Positions 1 through 7,070 of a stretch of 7,192 nt of DNA are shown here, piece by piece. A program made the position numbers and the translations under genes. The stretch spans positions 1 to 7,192 of the forward strand of contig CAYGSU010000112.1 of the NCBI GenBank assembly GCA_964352715.1, read 5' to 3'. A model generated the notes under the pieces. The model made no database searches. It saw only the letters and a program-made list of their open reading frames with translations, and was not told the DNA's origin. Numbering within the stretch: the first letter of the stretch is position 1; the number at the start of each line of letters is the position of its first letter. The DNA comes from JAVKBW01 sp964352715. GTDB lineage: Bacteria > Pseudomonadota > Alphaproteobacteria > UBA8366 > Aestuariispiraceae.

Positions 1-37
1 TGTCACCGTGTTTTTCTTTAAGTTCCCGTAAATTCAT
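1..37 (-). CDS. Possible 5' end of a divergent gene, cut by the left edge
   Basis: On the minus strand an ATG at 37-35 opens a frame that stays open to the window edge, reading MNLRELKEKHGD. The composition (Leu, Arg, Glu, Lys) is that of a plausible soluble N-terminus, and a gene divergent from maeB would fit the orientation of this intergenic region. No good Shine-Dalgarno sequence precedes the ATG (the bases on that strand are rich in GC and CAT/ATG repeats), and 12 codons are too few to identify a family. A chance open frame is equally possible. Confidence 0.25.
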   Translation of the reverse strand, partial: MNLRELKEKHGD

Positions 38-76
38 CGCATGATGCGGCTGCAATGGGTTCAAAGACCGGATCCG

Positions 77-109
77 CCCGAAAATCGGCCGGGTAACCGG
101 GCTTTCGGG
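77..109 (+). promoter_or_regulatory. Hairpin in the presumed maeB leader
   Basis: An outer 7-bp inverted repeat, CCCGAAA at 77-83 and TTTCGGG at 103-109, encloses an inner 4-bp stem, CCGG at 89-92 and CCGG at 97-100. The inner stem is capped by GTAA, which as RNA is a GNRA-type tetraloop. The structure ends 8 bases before the AGGGGG ribosome-binding sequence of maeB (118-123). If transcription starts upstream of it, it would sit in the 5' untranslated region and could influence translation or RNA stability. No protein-binding motif or known riboswitch consensus is recognised, and no convincing sigma70 -35/-10 pair was found in 1-76. The structure is seen in the sequence; a regulatory role is inference. 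Confidence 0.35.
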
Positions 110-131
110 GTATCTACAGGGGGAAAGACAG

Positions 132-2429
132 ATGGACGATCTCGACAAGGAAGCGCTTTACTATCATCAGATGTACCCGCCGGGTAAGCTGACCATCCAG
201 GCGACCAAGCCGATGGCCAACCAGCGCGACCTGTCGCTTGCCTATTCGCCGGGCGTCGCTGCTCCCTGTCTCGAAATCGAAAAGGACCCGTCAAAGGCGG
301 CCCTGTATACCGCGCGCGGCAATCTTGTCGGTGTCATCACCAACGGCACGGCGGTGCTGGGGCTCGGCAATATCGGGGCTTTGGCCTCGAAGCCGGTGAT
401 GGAAGGCAAGGCGGTTCTGTTCAAGAAATTCGCCAATGTCGATGTCTTCGATATCGAAGTCGCGGAAACCGATGTCGATGCATTCTGCGAATGTGTAAAG
501 CGGCTGGAGCCGACCTTTGGCGGCATCAACCTGGAAGACATCGGCGCGCCGGCCTGTTTCGAGATCGAACGCCGACTGCGCGAGGAAATGAACATTCCGG
601 TGTTCCATGACGACCAGCACGGCACGGCGATCATCGCCGCAGCGGCGGTCTACAATGCGCTGGAACTGAAGGGTAAGACTTTCGACGAAATCAAGATCGT
701 GGTTTCCGGCGCCGGCGCTGCGGCGCTTGCCTGTGTCGCCATGATGGTGGCGATGGGCGCGCAGAAAAAGAACATCTATATCTGTGACCGCAAGGGCGTC
801 GTGCAGGACAAGCGCGAAGACAATATCGACCAATACAAGGCGGTCTACATGCAGACCTGCGACGAACGCACGCTGGACGATGCAATCGCGGGCGCCGATG
901 TCTTCCTCGGCCTGTCCGGTCCCGGCGCGCTGAAGCAGGACATGGTGAAGAAGATGGCCGACAAGCCGGTCATTCTGGCGCTTGCCAACCCGACACCGGA
1001 AATCCTGCCCACTGAAGCGCATGAAGTGCGTCCGGATGCAATTGTCTGCACCGGCCGGTCCGACTTCCCGAACCAGGTGAACAACGTTCTGTGTTTTCCG
1101 TTCATCTTCCGGGGCGCGCTGGATGTCGGCGCATCGACGATCAACGAGGAAATGAAGATCGCCTGCGTCAAGGCCATCGCCAATCTGGCGAAAAAGGAAG
1201 TGTCGGAAATCGTCGCCCGCGCCTATGGCGATCTGGCGGCTCAGGGCTTCAACGAAAACAACCTGATCCCGAAACCGTTCGATCCGCGTCTGATTACCGA
1301 AATCGCACCGGCGGTGGCACGGGCGGCGATGGAAAGCGGCGTGGCGTCCCGTCCGATTGAGGATTTCGACGCCTATATCCGCGAACTCAACCGCTTCGTC
1401 TACAAGTCCGGCACGGTGATGAAGCCGATGTTCGACAAGGCGCAGGACGATCCGAAACGGGTGGTCTACTGCGAAGGCGAAGACGAACGCGTGCTGCGCG
1501 CGGTTCAGTTTGTTGTTGATGACGGGCTTGCCAAGCCGATCCTGATCGGCCGCCGCGCGGTGGTCGAGATGCGGCTTGAGAAGCTGGGCCTGCGTCTGAA
1601 AATGGACGAGGATTTCGAACTCTGCGATCCGGAAAATGACGACCGGTATTCACAGTACCGAGACGCCTATCACGAGATGAACAGCCGGGGCGGCATCAGC
1701 AAGGCGCATGCGGGAGAGATTATCCGCACCCGGCCGACCGCCATTGGGTCAATCATGCTGAAACGCGGCGAGGCCGACGCCATGCTGTGCGGCGCAACCG
1801 GCGGCTTCCAGAATCACTGCAAATACGTGAAGTCTATTGTCGGCACCCGGCCCGGCATCCGCGATCTGTCGGCCATGTCGATGATGATCCTGGATACCGG
1901 TGTCTATTTCCTGGCCGATACCCATGTGAGCAATGAACCGACATCGGAAGAACTTGTGGAAATGGCGGTGCTGGCGGCTGAAGAGATGAAGCGGTTCGGC
2001 ATTGAATCCGAAATAGCGTTTATTTCTCATTCCAATTTCGGCTCGTCCGACAGGCTGTCAGCGAAGCGGATGCGCGATGCCATCGCTATTTTGCACCGCG
2101 ATCACCCGGAATTGTCGGTGGACGGCGAAATGCACGCGGATGCGGCGCTGACGCCGATGCTGCGGGAAAGCCTTGTTGCCGATTGCAAGATCAAGGGACC
2201 GGCCAATCTGCTGATCATGCCGAATCTCGATGCGGCGAACATTGCCTACAATCTGCTGAAGACGCTGGCGAACGGGCTGTCGGTCGGTCCGATGCTGATC
2301 GGGGCGGAACTGCCGGCGCATATCATGACAACGTCAGTCTCGGTTCGCGGGATCGTCAACATGACGGCGGTCGCCGTTGTCGACGCCCAGATGCATGCTT
2401 CGGCCAAGGCAGCCGCTGCCGCTGAATAA
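132..2429 (+). CDS. maeB: NADP-dependent malic enzyme with C-terminal phosphotransacetylase-like domain (MaeB type)
   Basis: This cytoplasmic enzyme oxidatively decarboxylates malate to pyruvate and CO2. In the MaeB family the cofactor is usually NADP, and the reaction links the TCA cycle to pyruvate and NADPH supply. The malic N-terminal domain contains the LAYSPGVA motif with the likely catalytic Tyr38 and GKAVLFKK with the likely catalytic Lys93. The metal-site motifs NLEDI (Glu135, Asp136) and FHDDQHGTA (Asp160, Asp161) follow. The Rossmann nucleotide-binding loop is SGAGAAALA (192-200). From about residue 425 to 755 there is a phosphotransacetylase-like domain, starting near YCEGEDERVLRA. 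Its length of 765 residues is normal for the two-domain MaeB class. In that class the C-terminal domain does not make acetyl phosphate but mediates oligomerisation and inhibition by acetyl-CoA. Here the Ser-Arg...Asp triad expected of active Pta is replaced by Thr733, Thr734 and Gly740. The ATG has an AGGGGG sequence 8 bases upstream. NADP rather than NAD use is inferred from the family, not from a visible residue. Confidence 0.96.
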   Translation: MDDLDKEALYYHQMYPPGKLTIQATKPMANQRDLSLAYSPGVAAPCLEIEKDPSKAALYTARGNLVGVITNGTAVLGLGNIGALASKPVMEGKAVLFKKFANVDVFDIEVAETDVDAFCECVKRLEPTFGGINLEDIGAPACFEIERRLREEMNIPVFHDDQHGTAIIAAAAVYNALELKGKTFDEIKIVVSGAGAAALACVAMMVAMGAQKKNIYICDRKGVVQDKREDNIDQYKAVYMQTCDERTLDDAIAGADVFLGLSGPGALKQDMVKKMADKPVILALANPTPEILPTEAHEVRPDAIVCTGRSDFPNQVNNVLCFPFIFRGALDVGASTINEEMKIACVKAIANLAKKEVSEIVARAYGDLAAQGFNENNLIPKPFDPRLITEIAPAVARAAMESGVASRPIEDFDAYIRELNRFVYKSGTVMKPMFDKAQDDPKRVVYCEGEDERVLRAVQFVVDDGLAKPILIGRRAVVEMRLEKLGLRLKMDEDFELCDPENDDRYSQYRDAYHEMNSRGGISKAHAGEIIRTRPTAIGSIMLKRGEADAMLCGATGGFQNHCKYVKSIVGTRPGIRDLSAMSMMILDTGVYFLADTHVSNEPTSEELVEMAVLAAEEMKRFGIESEIAFISHSNFGSSDRLSAKRMRDAIAILHRDHPELSVDGEMHADAALTPMLRESLVADCKIKGPANLLIMPNLDAANIAYNLLKTLANGLSVGPMLIGAELPAHIMTTSVSVRGIVNMTAVAVVDAQMHASAKAAAAAE

Positions 2430-2437
2430 CATCCAGA

Positions 2438-2452
2438 GCCCCCGACGGGGGT
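2438..2452 (+). terminator. GC hairpin after maeB, possibly a weak terminator
   Basis: CCCCC at 2439-2443 pairs with GGGGG at 2447-2451 around a three-base GAC loop, and a G-U pair (2438/2452) can extend the stem. It begins 9 bases after the maeB stop codon, which is where an intrinsic terminator would sit. The bases that follow are GTAGATGCAGG rather than a run of T, so it is not a standard rho-independent terminator. It may instead slow 3' exonuclease or cause partial termination, leaving some read-through into mgtE. Confidence 0.35.
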
Positions 2453-2480
2453 GTAGATGCAGGCCGGTTCCGCCTGAACA

Positions 2481-2500
2481 GGAAAGGTATTAAGGAATTG
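2481..2500 (+). promoter_or_regulatory. Ribosome-binding site and TTG start of mgtE
   Basis: GGAAAGG at 2481-2487 lies 10 bases before a TTG at 2498-2500. A second purine run, AAGGA at 2492-2496, is too close to that TTG to serve it. The reading frame is open upstream as far as the TGA at 2423-2425 but contains no ATG, GTG or TTG in that stretch. The first in-frame ATG inside the gene would remove about the first third of the protein, so TTG is the only reasonable canonical start. Confidence 0.6.
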
Positions 2501-3901
2501 GCAAGCCTCGAAGAACAGACCGAGGATAAGAAGGTCGACGGCGACGCGCTGGACGAGCTTTACGGCCTGTCGAAAGACGTCATCGGGGCGATTGAAGACG
2601 CGCTTGAGCAGGGTGACAGCGATGCTGTTCATGCCCTGCTCAATCCGCTTCACGCCGCCGATATTGCGGATCTGCTGGAACAGCTTACCAGCGGCCAACG
2701 GGAATCGCTGATTGCCGTTATCGGCGACAATCTCGATTCCGAAGTCATTTCCTATCTGGATTATGCGGTGCGCGAGGATGTGGTCGACATCCTGAACGCC
2801 GAACAGATCGCCACCATTGTCAGCGATCTGGACAGTGACGACGCCATCGACTTCATCGAGGATCTGGATGAAGACGAACAGCGCGAGGTTCTGCGGACCA
2901 TCCCGGAAGAAGAACGCGCGCTTTACGAACAGAGCCTGACCTACCCGGATGATTCCGCCGGCCGTCTGATGCGGCATGAAGTGGTGACGGTGCCGCTCTA
3001 CTGGACAGTCGGCGACACCATCGACTACATGCGCAGCGAAGACAGCGATCTGCCGGACGATTTCTACAATATTGTTGCGATCGGACCAAACCGGGCGCCG
3101 GTCGGATTGCTGCAGCTTTCCAAGCTTCTTCGCACGCGGCGGCCGACGCCGATCGCCGATGTAATGGAGGAGGAGCCGAAGTTGATTCCCGTTACCATGG
3201 ACCAGGAAGACGTCGCCTTTCTGTTCCGCCAGTACGGGCTGGTGGAAGCGCCGGTTGTCGATGACGAGGGCCGGATGGTCGGGGTAATTACGGTCGACGA
3301 CATCGTCAACGTTCTGGATGAGGAACACGAGGAAGATATCCTCAAACTCGGCGGTGTGCAGTCGGATGACTTCTATTCCGACGTCAAGAAAACAACCCGG
3401 CTGCGGTTCTCCTGGCTGCTGGTCAACCTGTTGACCGCCATTCTGGCCAGCGCGGTGATCGCGATGTTCGAATCCACCCTGGAACGGATCGTCGCTCTGG
3501 CGATCCTGATGCCGATTGTCGCCTCGATGGGCGGCAATGCCGGCACGCAGACTCTTACCGTTGCGGTTCGCGCGCTCGCAACAAACGAACTGACCGCCGG
3601 TAACGCCGTGCGCATCATCTACAAGGAAGTGCTGGTTGGCGGGGTCAACGGCATTCTGTTCGCGATACTGATCGGCGGGCTGGCCTGGGCGTGGTTCGGC
3701 GATCCGCTGATCGGGATCGTCATCGCCAGCGCGATGGTAATCAACCTGCTGGTCGCCGGGTTGACCGGAACCCTGGTGCCGATCTTCCTTGACCGTATCG
3801 GTGTGGATCCGGCGATCGCTTCCACCGTGGTGCTGACAACGGTGACCGATGTGGTAGGGTTTTTTGCCTTCCTTGGTCTGGCCGCGATGATCCTGTTCTA
3901 G
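2498..3901 (+). CDS. mgtE: Magnesium channel/transporter MgtE
   Basis: This inner-membrane Mg2+ channel works as a dimer gated by cytosolic magnesium. The 467-residue protein has the full family architecture. Residues about 25-150 form an acidic helical MgtE N domain. Residues about 155-275 hold two CBS domains, ending in the acidic stretch LDEEHEEDIL, where the family binds regulatory Mg2+. The membrane domain runs from about 302 to 467, with five hydrophobic segments expected. Its first half carries the diagnostic PIVASMGGNAGTQTL motif (Met344-Gly345-Gly346-Asn347 onward). The last segment carries TTVTDVVGFF, whose Asp451 matches the conserved pore aspartate that selects Mg2+ (Asp432 in the Thermus protein). 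Start choice is discussed under the TTG site; there is no signal peptide, as expected. The stop codon lies 9 bases before the next gene, so the channel is probably co-transcribed with the two Mg-dependent ligases behind it. No Mg-responsive leader is recognisable. CorA-type and CNNM-type transporters are excluded by the motifs. Confidence 0.95.
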   Translation: MASLEEQTEDKKVDGDALDELYGLSKDVIGAIEDALEQGDSDAVHALLNPLHAADIADLLEQLTSGQRESLIAVIGDNLDSEVISYLDYAVREDVVDILNAEQIATIVSDLDSDDAIDFIEDLDEDEQREVLRTIPEEERALYEQSLTYPDDSAGRLMRHEVVTVPLYWTVGDTIDYMRSEDSDLPDDFYNIVAIGPNRAPVGLLQLSKLLRTRRPTPIADVMEEEPKLIPVTMDQEDVAFLFRQYGLVEAPVVDDEGRMVGVITVDDIVNVLDEEHEEDILKLGGVQSDDFYSDVKKTTRLRFSWLLVNLLTAILASAVIAMFESTLERIVALAILMPIVASMGGNAGTQTLTVAVRALATNELTAGNAVRIIYKEVLVGGVNGILFAILIGGLAWAWFGDPLIGIVIASAMVINLLVAGLTGTLVPIFLDRIGVDPAIASTVVLTTVTDVVGFFAFLGLAAMILF

Positions 3902-3910
3902 AGTTTTTCG

Positions 3911-5275
3911 ATGGCAAAGACTGATTTACCAAAAGATGTTCAGGACTTTCTGACGGCCTTTCCGGAAACGGAATCCATCGACGCCTTCGTGTTCGACCTT
4001 GCCGGCACGGCACTTGGAAAACGCTATCCGGTGACCGAGATCGGCAAGCTGTGCAGCGGCGCTTTCGCGTTTCCGGAAGCGGTGTTCACCCTCGATGTGA
4101 CGGGCGATTGCTGCGACCCGCAGGGTATCGGCTTCAGCGACGGCGATCCGGACGGGCTGGGAAAGATGGTGCCCGGCAGCCTCGCGCCGATCCCCTGGGC
4201 GGACGAGCCTACGGCGCAATGCCTGATCGATCTGCGCCGGGTTGAAGGCGCGCCGATCTGGTACGATCCCCGCGTTCTGCTGCGCAAGGTCGTCGACCGT
4301 CTTCACGCCGATGGCTGGCGGCCGGTGACAGCGGTGGAACTGGAATTTTTCCTGATCGATCCATTGCGGGACCACGACGGCGGGCCGCAGCCGCCGAAGT
4401 CGCCCACAACCGGCAGGCCAAGCAATGTTCGCAAGGTATACGGCATGGAAAAGCTGGAAGATTTCTCGTCGGTTCTTCGGGCTATTGACCATGCGTGCCG
4501 GATACAGAATATCCCGACCAGCGTTGTTTCCAGTGAATTCGCGCCAGGCCAGTTCGAACTGAACCTGCATCATGTTGATGATCCGGTGACTGCCGGCGAT
4601 CATGCCTGCCTGATGCGCCGCTGCGTCCGCGCCGTCGCCCGGCAACACGGGCTGGATGCGACCTTCCTTCCGAAACCCTATACCGAGATGACCGGCAGCG
4701 GCATGCATATCCATGTCAGCATGCTGAATGACGAGGGCGGTAACATCTTCGATGATCGGCTCGACCCGGAAGAAACGGTTCTGCGGCAAGCCATCGCCGG
4801 CCTGCAGGCGACGATGGCCGAATCCATGGCGTTCTTTTCGCCCGGCATCAACGGGTTCCGGCGCTTTGCGGCCAACAACTGCGTGCCGGTGACGACCGAC
4901 TGGGGTTATGACAACCGGTCGGTGGCGTTCAGAATTCCGGCGGCGCGCGGCGCATCAAAGCGCATCGAACACCGGGTGGCGGGGGCGGATGCCAACCCGT
5001 ATCTGGTGTTGGCCTGTGTGCTGGCCGGGCTGCATCACGGTTTGAAGAACAGCCTCAATACGGCGTCAGATCCGCATCCCGGCAATGCGGGCGAAGCGAT
5101 GGCGCGCGATATTCCGTTCAAGATCTGGGATGCGCTCGACCGTCTGTCTGATGCGCCGGTTATCGGCAGCTATCTCGGGGCAGACTATCTATCCTTGTAC
5201 GGCGACATCAAACAGGCTGAATTCAACGCCTTGCTGGAAACGCCGCTCCGCCGCGAATACGACTGGTATCTGTAA
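3911..5275 (+). CDS. Glutamine-synthetase-family ligase, copy 1 (probable gamma-glutamyl-amine ligase)
   Basis: This is predicted to be a cytoplasmic ATP-dependent ligase of the glutamine synthetase superfamily that activates the gamma-carboxyl of glutamate. Residues about 20-110 are the beta-grasp domain; the rest is the catalytic domain. Residues matching Salmonella GlnA are: metal ligands Glu143 and Glu145 (VELEFF), Glu209 (SSEF), Glu216 (GQFEL), His266 (GSGMHIH) and Glu353; ATP/glutamate arginines Arg336, Arg341 and Arg355 (DNRSVAFRIP, RIEHR). Residues not matching are: the GlnA asparagine before GSG is Thr261, the flap glutamate Glu327 is Cys324, and the NLYDLP adenylylation loop is absent. 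It is therefore unlikely to be the housekeeping enzyme or under GlnE control. At 454 residues it is full length. The ATG has almost no Shine-Dalgarno sequence, so translation may be coupled to mgtE, but the start aligns exactly with that of copy 2 (both MA...LP..V..FL). A PuuA-like or gamma-glutamylmethylamide-type activity is possible; substrate unknown. Confidence 0.9.
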   Translation: MAKTDLPKDVQDFLTAFPETESIDAFVFDLAGTALGKRYPVTEIGKLCSGAFAFPEAVFTLDVTGDCCDPQGIGFSDGDPDGLGKMVPGSLAPIPWADEPTAQCLIDLRRVEGAPIWYDPRVLLRKVVDRLHADGWRPVTAVELEFFLIDPLRDHDGGPQPPKSPTTGRPSNVRKVYGMEKLEDFSSVLRAIDHACRIQNIPTSVVSSEFAPGQFELNLHHVDDPVTAGDHACLMRRCVRAVARQHGLDATFLPKPYTEMTGSGMHIHVSMLNDEGGNIFDDRLDPEETVLRQAIAGLQATMAESMAFFSPGINGFRRFAANNCVPVTTDWGYDNRSVAFRIPAARGASKRIEHRVAGADANPYLVLACVLAGLHHGLKNSLNTASDPHPGNAGEAMARDIPFKIWDALDRLSDAPVIGSYLGADYLSLYGDIKQAEFNALLETPLRREYDWYL

Positions 5276-5287
5276 GGACACATTTTT

Positions 5288-6655
5288 ATGGCTGATGGTT
5301 CCCTCCCCGAAGAAGTTCATGCGTTTCTGGAAAAGCATCCCGACACCCGCTACATCGACACGGTGGTGTTCGATATCTGCGGCGGTGCGCTGGGTAAACG
5401 CTATCCGATTGCTGACCTGGAAAAAATCTATGGCGGCGGGTTCAAGGCGACCAAGTCGCTGTTCGTGCTGGATGTAACGGGCAACTGTTCCGACCCGATG
5501 GGTTACGGGTTCAGCGACGGCGACCCGGACGGATACGGCCTTCCCATTCCCGGTACGCTGGTGCCGATGCCGTGGAGCCCGGTGCCGGTCGCCCAGGTTC
5601 AGATCGACATGCGCAACTCGGAAACCGACGAGCCGATCTGGTTTGATCCGCGCGTGGTTCTGCAAAAGGTTGTCGATCGCTTCACCGCCGACGGGCTGCG
5701 ACCGATCTGCGCGACCGAGCTGGAATTCTTCCTGATCGACCCGCAGCGCACCGAAGACAAGGGGCCGAAACCGCCGATCACCCCACGTTCGGGCATTCCG
5801 CAGACAGCGACCAAGGTCTACGGCATGGAAAAGCTGGAAGACTTTGCGGAAATCCTGATCGAGATGGAACAGACCTGTCTGGCGCAGAATGTACCGACCT
5901 CCGTGGCGTCCAGCGAATATGCGCCCGGCCAGTTCGAGCTGAATCTGCGGCATGTCGAAAACCCGGTTGTTGCAGGCGATCATGCCTGTCTGATGCGGCG
6001 CTGCATCAAGTCGGTGGCGCGGCGGCACGGTCTTGATGCCACATTTCTGGCAAAACCGTATCCCGATACGGCCGGCAGCGGTCTGCATGTTCATTCCAGC
6101 TTCCTGAACAAGGACGGACGGAACATTTTCGACGAGGAGCTCGACCCGGACGAGACGGTGATGCGTCACGCCATGGCGGGGTTGCAGGCGACGATGGCGG
6201 AATCGATGGCCTTTCTTGCGCCCAGCCTGAATTCCTATCGCCGCTTTGCCGCCAACAACTTCACGCCGGTCACCAAGGACTGGGGCTACGACAACCGGTC
6301 GCTCGCCTTTCGCATTCCCAGCGAGACGGGGTTCGGGCGGCGGATCGAGCACCGCATCGCCGGGGCTGACGCCAACCCGCATCTGGTGCTGGCCTGTATC
6401 CTGGCCGGCATTCACCACGGCATTACCAACAAGCTGGAACCTGAAACCGGGCCGCGCCACGGCAATGCGGGTGAGAAGATGGCGACGGACATTCCCTTCA
6501 AACTGTGGGATGCGCTGAACCAGCTCGACCATGCGCCCATTCTTCGCGAGTATTTCGGCGACGACTATGTGTCGATCTACAAGGCGGTAAAGGATAATGA
6601 ATTCGATGCCCTGATGGCGGTTCCGTTACGTCGGGAATTCGAGTGGTATCTGTAG
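5288..6655 (+). CDS. Glutamine-synthetase-family ligase, copy 2 (probable gamma-glutamyl-amine ligase)
   Basis: This is a tandem paralogue of the preceding gene, roughly 60% identical in protein by eye and alignable from the first to the last residue (both end in WYL). It has the same predicted role: ATP- and Mg-dependent gamma-glutamylation of an amine in the cytoplasm. Conserved metal ligands are Glu144, Glu146 (TELEFF), Glu210, Glu217, His267 (GSGLHVH) and Glu354; substrate arginines are Arg337, Arg342 and Arg356. As in copy 1, GlnA features that handle ammonia are changed, but differently: the loop asparagine is Ala262 and the flap glutamate is Phe325. No adenylylation tyrosine loop is present. 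AAGGA at 5274-5278, overlapping the stop codon of copy 1, lies 9 bases before the ATG, so this copy has a much better ribosome-binding site than copy 1. The 12-base gap implies one transcript. The protein could act alone or form mixed dodecamers with copy 1; neither can be decided from sequence. Confidence 0.9.
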   Translation: MADGSLPEEVHAFLEKHPDTRYIDTVVFDICGGALGKRYPIADLEKIYGGGFKATKSLFVLDVTGNCSDPMGYGFSDGDPDGYGLPIPGTLVPMPWSPVPVAQVQIDMRNSETDEPIWFDPRVVLQKVVDRFTADGLRPICATELEFFLIDPQRTEDKGPKPPITPRSGIPQTATKVYGMEKLEDFAEILIEMEQTCLAQNVPTSVASSEYAPGQFELNLRHVENPVVAGDHACLMRRCIKSVARRHGLDATFLAKPYPDTAGSGLHVHSSFLNKDGRNIFDEELDPDETVMRHAMAGLQATMAESMAFLAPSLNSYRRFAANNFTPVTKDWGYDNRSLAFRIPSETGFGRRIEHRIAGADANPHLVLACILAGIHHGITNKLEPETGPRHGNAGEKMATDIPFKLWDALNQLDHAPILREYFGDDYVSIYKAVKDNEFDALMAVPLRREFEWYL

Positions 6656-6664
6656 GCGGTAGCG

Positions 6665-7036
6665 ATGAGTGCAATGGAAAAACTGCAAACCTATCTTGAA
6701 GGCTGGCGGCTGGGCGACCCGGTGCTGAGCCTTGAGGCGGTCGCGCCGGATTTCCGGTATGACGATCCGGCGACCGGAATGATCACGCCGGAAACCTTTG
6801 TCGGTTTCGTTGAGGACTTCAAGGCCGGGGCGGCGGCGCTGAACAATGGCGTGGTGCCGGCGCCTTTCCTCAATTACAGCCATACCGCCATCGATACATC
6901 CGTTATGCCGCATGTCTGCTGGTGCTGGTGGCAGGCCGGCGATACGCCGCTGCAAGGCGCGGCCCTGGTGCAGTTCGACGAGACCGGCGTGCGGTTCGAA
7001 CGGCTGACCTACTATGCGGAGCCGGCGCAGGTTTAG
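6665..7036 (+). CDS. SnoaL/NTF2-like small protein
   Basis: This 123-residue soluble protein has the size and pattern of the SnoaL-like branch of the NTF2 fold: an N-terminal helix with a W-x-x-G-D motif (Trp14, Gly17, Asp18), then APDFRYDDPATG (27-38), a second helix (42-54), and alternating hydrophobic strands ending in the typical sequence of Gly, strand, F-D-E-T-G and E-R-L-T-Y-Y (98-117). The fold is a cone-shaped pocket used by enzymes (isomerases, hydrolases, cyclases) and by binding proteins, so it does not by itself give a reaction. The aromatic cluster CWCWW (85-89) faces where a ligand pocket would be. AGGCGGT at 6654-6660, overlapping the stop of the ligase gene, serves the ATG; a second Met at residue 4 is a less likely start. 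Nine bases separate it from the ligase gene, suggesting a shared transcript and perhaps a shared substrate. Function unknown. Confidence 0.75.
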   Translation: MSAMEKLQTYLEGWRLGDPVLSLEAVAPDFRYDDPATGMITPETFVGFVEDFKAGAAALNNGVVPAPFLNYSHTAIDTSVMPHVCWCWWQAGDTPLQGAALVQFDETGVRFERLTYYAEPAQV

Positions 7037-7054
7037 CGTTCGGGATATCTGACC

Positions 7055-7065
7055 GGAGAGGAGGT
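7055..7065 (+). promoter_or_regulatory. Strong ribosome-binding site of the GFA-type gene
   Basis: GGAGAGGAGGT, close to a full anti-Shine-Dalgarno match, lies 5 bases before the ATG at 7071. It is the best ribosome-binding sequence in the window and fixes the start of the partial gene that follows. Confidence 0.75.
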
Positions 7066-7070
7066 GCGGT

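Noticed and set aside
2246..3328. Minus-strand open frame (about 360 codons) across the end of maeB and most of mgtE
   Set aside because: It crosses two confident genes and their spacer, shows no domain and has no ribosome-binding site that I can see; a shadow frame.
3926..4789. Minus-strand open frame (about 287 codons) across ligase copy 1, similar to the one across copy 2
   Set aside because: The similarity of the two antisense products is just the mirror of the homology of the sense genes, not evidence of coding.
3911..5275. Annotation as housekeeping glutamine synthetase GlnA
   Set aside because: The flap glutamate and adenylylation loop are missing, there is no adjacent glnB, and a tandem paralogue is present. 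The family assignment is kept but not the glnA name.
4439..5841. Exact 23-base repeat at 4439-4461 and 5819-5841
   Set aside because: It lies at the same codons in the two ligase genes (YGMEKLED) and is explained by their paralogy, not by a mobile or regulatory repeat.
5189..6532. Long minus-strand open frame (about 447 codons) across ligase copy 2
   Set aside because: It is antisense to a gene with clear family motifs and resembles no known protein. Its length follows from the G/C-biased third positions of the sense gene.
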